Below, one piece after another: positions 61,589 to 64,000 of a DNA stretch of 64,000 bases (position 1 is its first letter; each line of letters begins with the position of its first letter). The notes under the pieces were generated by a model. The model was not told where the DNA came from, did no database searches, and was given only the letters and a program-made list of their open reading frames with translations. This DNA comes from Candidatus Hinthialibacter antarcticus (GTDB lineage Bacteria > Hinthialibacterota > Hinthialibacteria > Hinthialibacterales > Hinthialibacteraceae): positions 124,001 to 188,000 of the forward strand of contig JAVCCE010000015.1 of the NCBI GenBank assembly GCA_030765645.1. Reading direction: 5' to 3'. A program made the position numbers and the translations under genes.

Positions 61589-61605
61589 GTTCATGCTCCA
61601 TTCAT

Positions 61606-61637
61606 AAAAAAGGCGTTCCCAAATGAGAACGCCTTTT
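61606..61637 (-). terminator. Rho-independent terminator after the S41 protease
   Basis: On the minus strand AAAAGGCGTTC / GAACGCCTTTT with an eight-base loop and a TTTTTT run. It separates the protease from the cyclase-family gene. Confidence 0.93.
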
Positions 61638-61657
61638 CGCAAGTCATTTTGCCTGCA

Positions 61658-63151
61658 TCAGCCTTCGTCGCTTGTTTCTTCTTGCGTTGAAGAGCGAAGG
61701 TCGGCGATGGTTTTGTCGCCGTTCAAATATTCATACGCGGCCTTCAACTGGGGGTCGCGTTCAAACTGGCGCTCGAGCCGTGAAACGTGGTCGTAATCTT
61801 TTTCGGTGATTTCTTTGGCTTTTTCAAAGGTGATGCGGTCCACGTGAATGTCCGGCTCAATGCCAAGATTGTGGATGCACTTGCCGGAGGGCGTGTAATA
61901 TTTCGCCACTGTCAAACGCAAGCCTGCATCGCCGTCGAGCGGGAACACTTCCTGCACGGAGCCTTTACCGAAACTTTTTTTGCCCACCACGACCGCGCGA
62001 TGGTTGTCTTTGAGCGCTCCGGTCACGACCTCAGACGCGCTGGCCGACGCCTCGTTCACCAAGATCACCATGGGGATATCGCTAAACCCGTCCAGGCTGG
62101 TGATTGAATCGCGAAATTCTTTATAGGGCGATTCGCGCCCGTAGGTATACGTAATCAACTCGCCTTTGGGCAGAAAAATATCAGCAATTTTAACCGCCTG
62201 GTCAAGATAGCCGCCGGGATTATACCGCATATCAAAAACGAGTTTTTCCATGCCCAGCGTTTTTAAGTAGAGCAGCGCGTCGCGTACGTCTTTGCTGGAA
62301 TATTGATAAAAACTCGATAAGCGGATATACCCGATGCCGCTCTGCTCGCCTTCGTCATCAAGCATCTCGCGCATGATGTGAACTTCGCTATTGATAGGCG
62401 CGCGTTTGAGGGTGAACTCTAACAGTTCCGGCGCATCCTTGCGCTTCACCGTCAAATTCACTGGCGTGTCTTTTTCGCCTTTAATCAGATCAATGGCTTC
62501 TTGTAATTTGTCAGCATAGGCGCCTTCGAGTTCTGAAAGCGGCTTGCCGTTAACGCCAGTGATAATATCGGAGGGCTGGATGCCGTTTTCGTAGGCGGGC
62601 GAACCCTGCAACGGGGTAATCACCAGCACGCCGAGGTCGGATTGGGTGTCCCAATCTACGTGGATGCCAACGCCGTAAAATTGATGAGACTCATCGGGCT
62701 TTCCCGACAAGACGCGCTGAAGTTCCTGGTGTTCGACGGGCGGCAGATACTGGCTATAGGGGTCTTCGAGGGCGATCACTAACCCATTGATGGAGCGGTT
62801 CCACAAGTCGCGAACGGTCGGCGTGGCCCCTTCAGGCAGTTGGCGCGAAACCAGTTCCAATGCGGTTTGGATGCGCTGGCTATAGATGGCTTGTAATTCT
62901 TTCGAGGGCGCATCGACCGGCACAACCGCCACCAAGCGTTCATTGGTTACTGGCAGAATGGTTTCGAGGCTCTTCCACGAATGTTCGAACAAATCGGCAA
63001 AATCGACTTTGTCTTCATAGCGCTCGCTGATTTGTTTGGTGACTTGATAAAAATTTCTGTGCCCTAAGTCATAATCCTGTTTATTGTCCGCCGCAGCGGT
63101 CAGGCACATAGAAAAGATTAGTATTGCAATCCATTGATTCAAACGCATCAT
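61658..63151 (-). CDS. S41-family carboxy-terminal processing protease
   Basis: 497 residues. A signal peptide (MMRLNQWIAILIFSMCLTAAA) exports it. A PDZ domain covers about 145-245 (GIQPSDIITGVNGKPLSEL). The catalytic Ser lies in VNEASASASE (Ser371) with the Lys of SFGKGSVQEVFPL (Lys396) 25 residues later, as in CtpA/Prc. It trims C-termini of periplasmic proteins. The long tail after residue 440 (KEITEKDYDHVSRLERQFERD) resembles that of CtpA proteases. It is monocistronic with its own terminator. Confidence 0.94.
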   Translation of the reverse strand: MMRLNQWIAILIFSMCLTAAADNKQDYDLGHRNFYQVTKQISERYEDKVDFADLFEHSWKSLETILPVTNERLVAVVPVDAPSKELQAIYSQRIQTALELVSRQLPEGATPTVRDLWNRSINGLVIALEDPYSQYLPPVEHQELQRVLSGKPDESHQFYGVGIHVDWDTQSDLGVLVITPLQGSPAYENGIQPSDIITGVNGKPLSELEGAYADKLQEAIDLIKGEKDTPVNLTVKRKDAPELLEFTLKRAPINSEVHIMREMLDDEGEQSGIGYIRLSSFYQYSSKDVRDALLYLKTLGMEKLVFDMRYNPGGYLDQAVKIADIFLPKGELITYTYGRESPYKEFRDSITSLDGFSDIPMVILVNEASASASEVVTGALKDNHRAVVVGKKSFGKGSVQEVFPLDGDAGLRLTVAKYYTPSGKCIHNLGIEPDIHVDRITFEKAKEITEKDYDHVSRLERQFERDPQLKAAYEYLNGDKTIADLRSSTQEETSDEG

Positions 63152-63292
63152 CCATATCCTTCGAATGAGATTTTTCTAAGTAATTGTAGTGAATCCAAGA
63201 CGATATATAAAGTTATTTCGCTGGGATTTTAGAAATATATCCAATGGCTCACCGTTGAGTGAAGTTGGACCGGGCTTTCGTAGACGCCATCT

Positions 63293-63372
63293 CAAAAATC
63301 CTTCATCGTTCGCTGCGTACGGGCTTTCAGGCCCTGATGCACAGGCGCTCCCGGAGTTGCACCCATGCCAAA
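63293..63372. repeat. CGGGCTTTCAGGCCC / GCGCTCCCGGAGTTGC repeat
   Basis: Shares CGGGCTTTCA…ATGCACAGGCGCTC with the terminator loop at 59713-59743, and GCGCTCCC-GGAGTTGCACCC with 39390-39409. It lies in the 284-base spacer 63152-63435, in which no gene is seen. Confidence 0.65.
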
Positions 63373-63435
63373 ATTGGTCTGTCAATTGTTAAAAGGTTGC
63401 AAGATTTTTCGTCATCATTGTTATTGAGACCGCTT

Positions 63436-64000
63436 CTAGTATACCTGAAGTATCGGCGCCAGCAGCTGATTGACTAATACGAAGCGAAACGGCTCCAATT
63501 GGGCCGCGTCGACGCCCGCATCAACCGCACGGCGCCAGCCGATTATAGACTCAAACGGATGGCCGCCCAGAGAAGAAACGATCATCGAATAATACCACAC
63601 GGCTGAATCACCCGCAACCCGCTCTTTTTGTTGAAGTTCGAGCAAGAAGTCCCGCGCTGGCTCATACTCGCCCCGGCTGAGGCGCTGTAACAAAATATCC
63701 GACAGTAATTTTTGAAAGAGCGCCCGGTTTTCATCGCTCCATTGGACGCTTGCCGCGACAACATACACATCTTCCGCCAGATCGAGGCGCTGGCTGCGAA
63801 TGTAAAATTCGACGGTTTGCCGGGCGACTTCAAAGTTGTGCGGGTCATTATGGGCGCTCATGCTAAATAGAAAGGCCGCCGAAAGCCAGTCGCCTCTCGC
63901 TTCTGCGCTGAACGCCGCTGGAAGCAATGAGCGCTCGACGAACCCGGGGAATTTCAAGGTCAGTTCGCTGACAAAATACAGCCCCTCTTCAGTGCGCCCG
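63436..64000 (-). CDS. Helical-repeat (TPR-like) protein, C-terminal part (runs off the window)
   Basis: The frame is open past the right edge (…GLYFVSELTLKFPGF…), so the true start is outside. The visible 187 residues have paired helices with TPR spacing and Ala/Gly turns (EARGDWLSAAFLFSMSAHND, QRLDLAEDVYVVAASVQWSD, RGEYEPARDFLLELQQ). It is probably a scaffold or secreted repeat protein. No enzymatic motif is visible in this part. Confidence 0.75.
   Translation of the reverse strand, partial: GRTEEGLYFVSELTLKFPGFVERSLLPAAFSAEARGDWLSAAFLFSMSAHNDPHNFEVARQTVEFYIRSQRLDLAEDVYVVAASVQWSDENRALFQKLLSDILLQRLSRGEYEPARDFLLELQQKERVAGDSAVWYYSMIVSSLGGHPFESIIGWRRAVDAGVDAAQLEPFRFVLVNQLLAPILQVY

Overview
The window comes from a free-living, probably Gram-negative bacterium of moderate GC content. 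It has many signal peptides, a MscS-type channel, a heptokinase-like PfkB kinase, an ABC-2 polysaccharide exporter permease and menaquinone synthesis by the futalosine route. No marker here fixes the phylum. The PQQ-like propeller protein, many orphan secreted proteins and dense intergenic repeats would suit a PVC- or FCB-like or candidate-phylum lineage, but that is inference. No rRNA, tRNA, prophage, transposase or CRISPR array was seen.

Layout: 1-2.2 kb holds a truncated PQQ-like protein and a diguanylate cyclase. 2.3-7.1 kb is the replication-start region: dnaA, an 828-base spacer with DnaA boxes (candidate oriC), ygfZ and dnaB; dnaE lies at 21 kb. 7.4-12.2 kb: a large MscS channel, a secreted Asp-rich protein and a RelE/Xre toxin-antitoxin pair. 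12.4-17.3 kb: threonine dehydratase and leuS (likely one transcript) and a neuB-type synthase. 17.4-20.7 kb: a LOG-family gene and the tightly coupled lipoate operon (lipoyl/E3-binding mini-E2, lipB, lipA, vanZ). 24.9-29.2 kb: polysaccharide deacetylase, HicAB, a zinc-ribbon peptide and two overlapping glycosyltransferases. 29.2-32.9 kb: the ferrous iron locus (DtxR regulator, feoA, feoB and a 49-residue FeoB-associated peptide). 33.2-42.3 kb: unknown proteins, two GT2 enzymes, a CobA-HemD fusion, VapBC and xylulokinase. 42.7-47.1 kb: aminotransferase-serA (serine synthesis), mqnA and a small secreted protein. 47.1-51.4 kb: an orphan ABC-2 permease and an unusual three-gene operon (HAD phosphatase, deoxyhypusine-synthase-like protein, PfkB kinase). 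51.7-59.7 kb is one gene for a 2654-residue protein with an ATP-grasp-like C-terminus and no other recognisable domain. 60-64 kb: a DHDPS/NAL-family aldolase, a cyclase-family hydrolase, an S41 protease and a truncated repeat protein.

The two most interesting things are the giant gene at 51.7-59.7 kb and the mobile-repeat landscape. Two elements (2299-2455 and 38318-38500) share 14-base terminal inverted repeats, and each is flanked by a different perfect 11-base direct repeat. They look like non-autonomous transposons (MITEs). Their internal modules (a three-hairpin GC-rich cloverleaf and a CAGCCCTTG module) recur alone in other spacers. A separate hairpin repeat, GGTGGGTT-AAG-AACCCACC, has entered coding sequence twice: it supplies the stop codon of vanZ and an in-frame segment of a glycosyltransferase.
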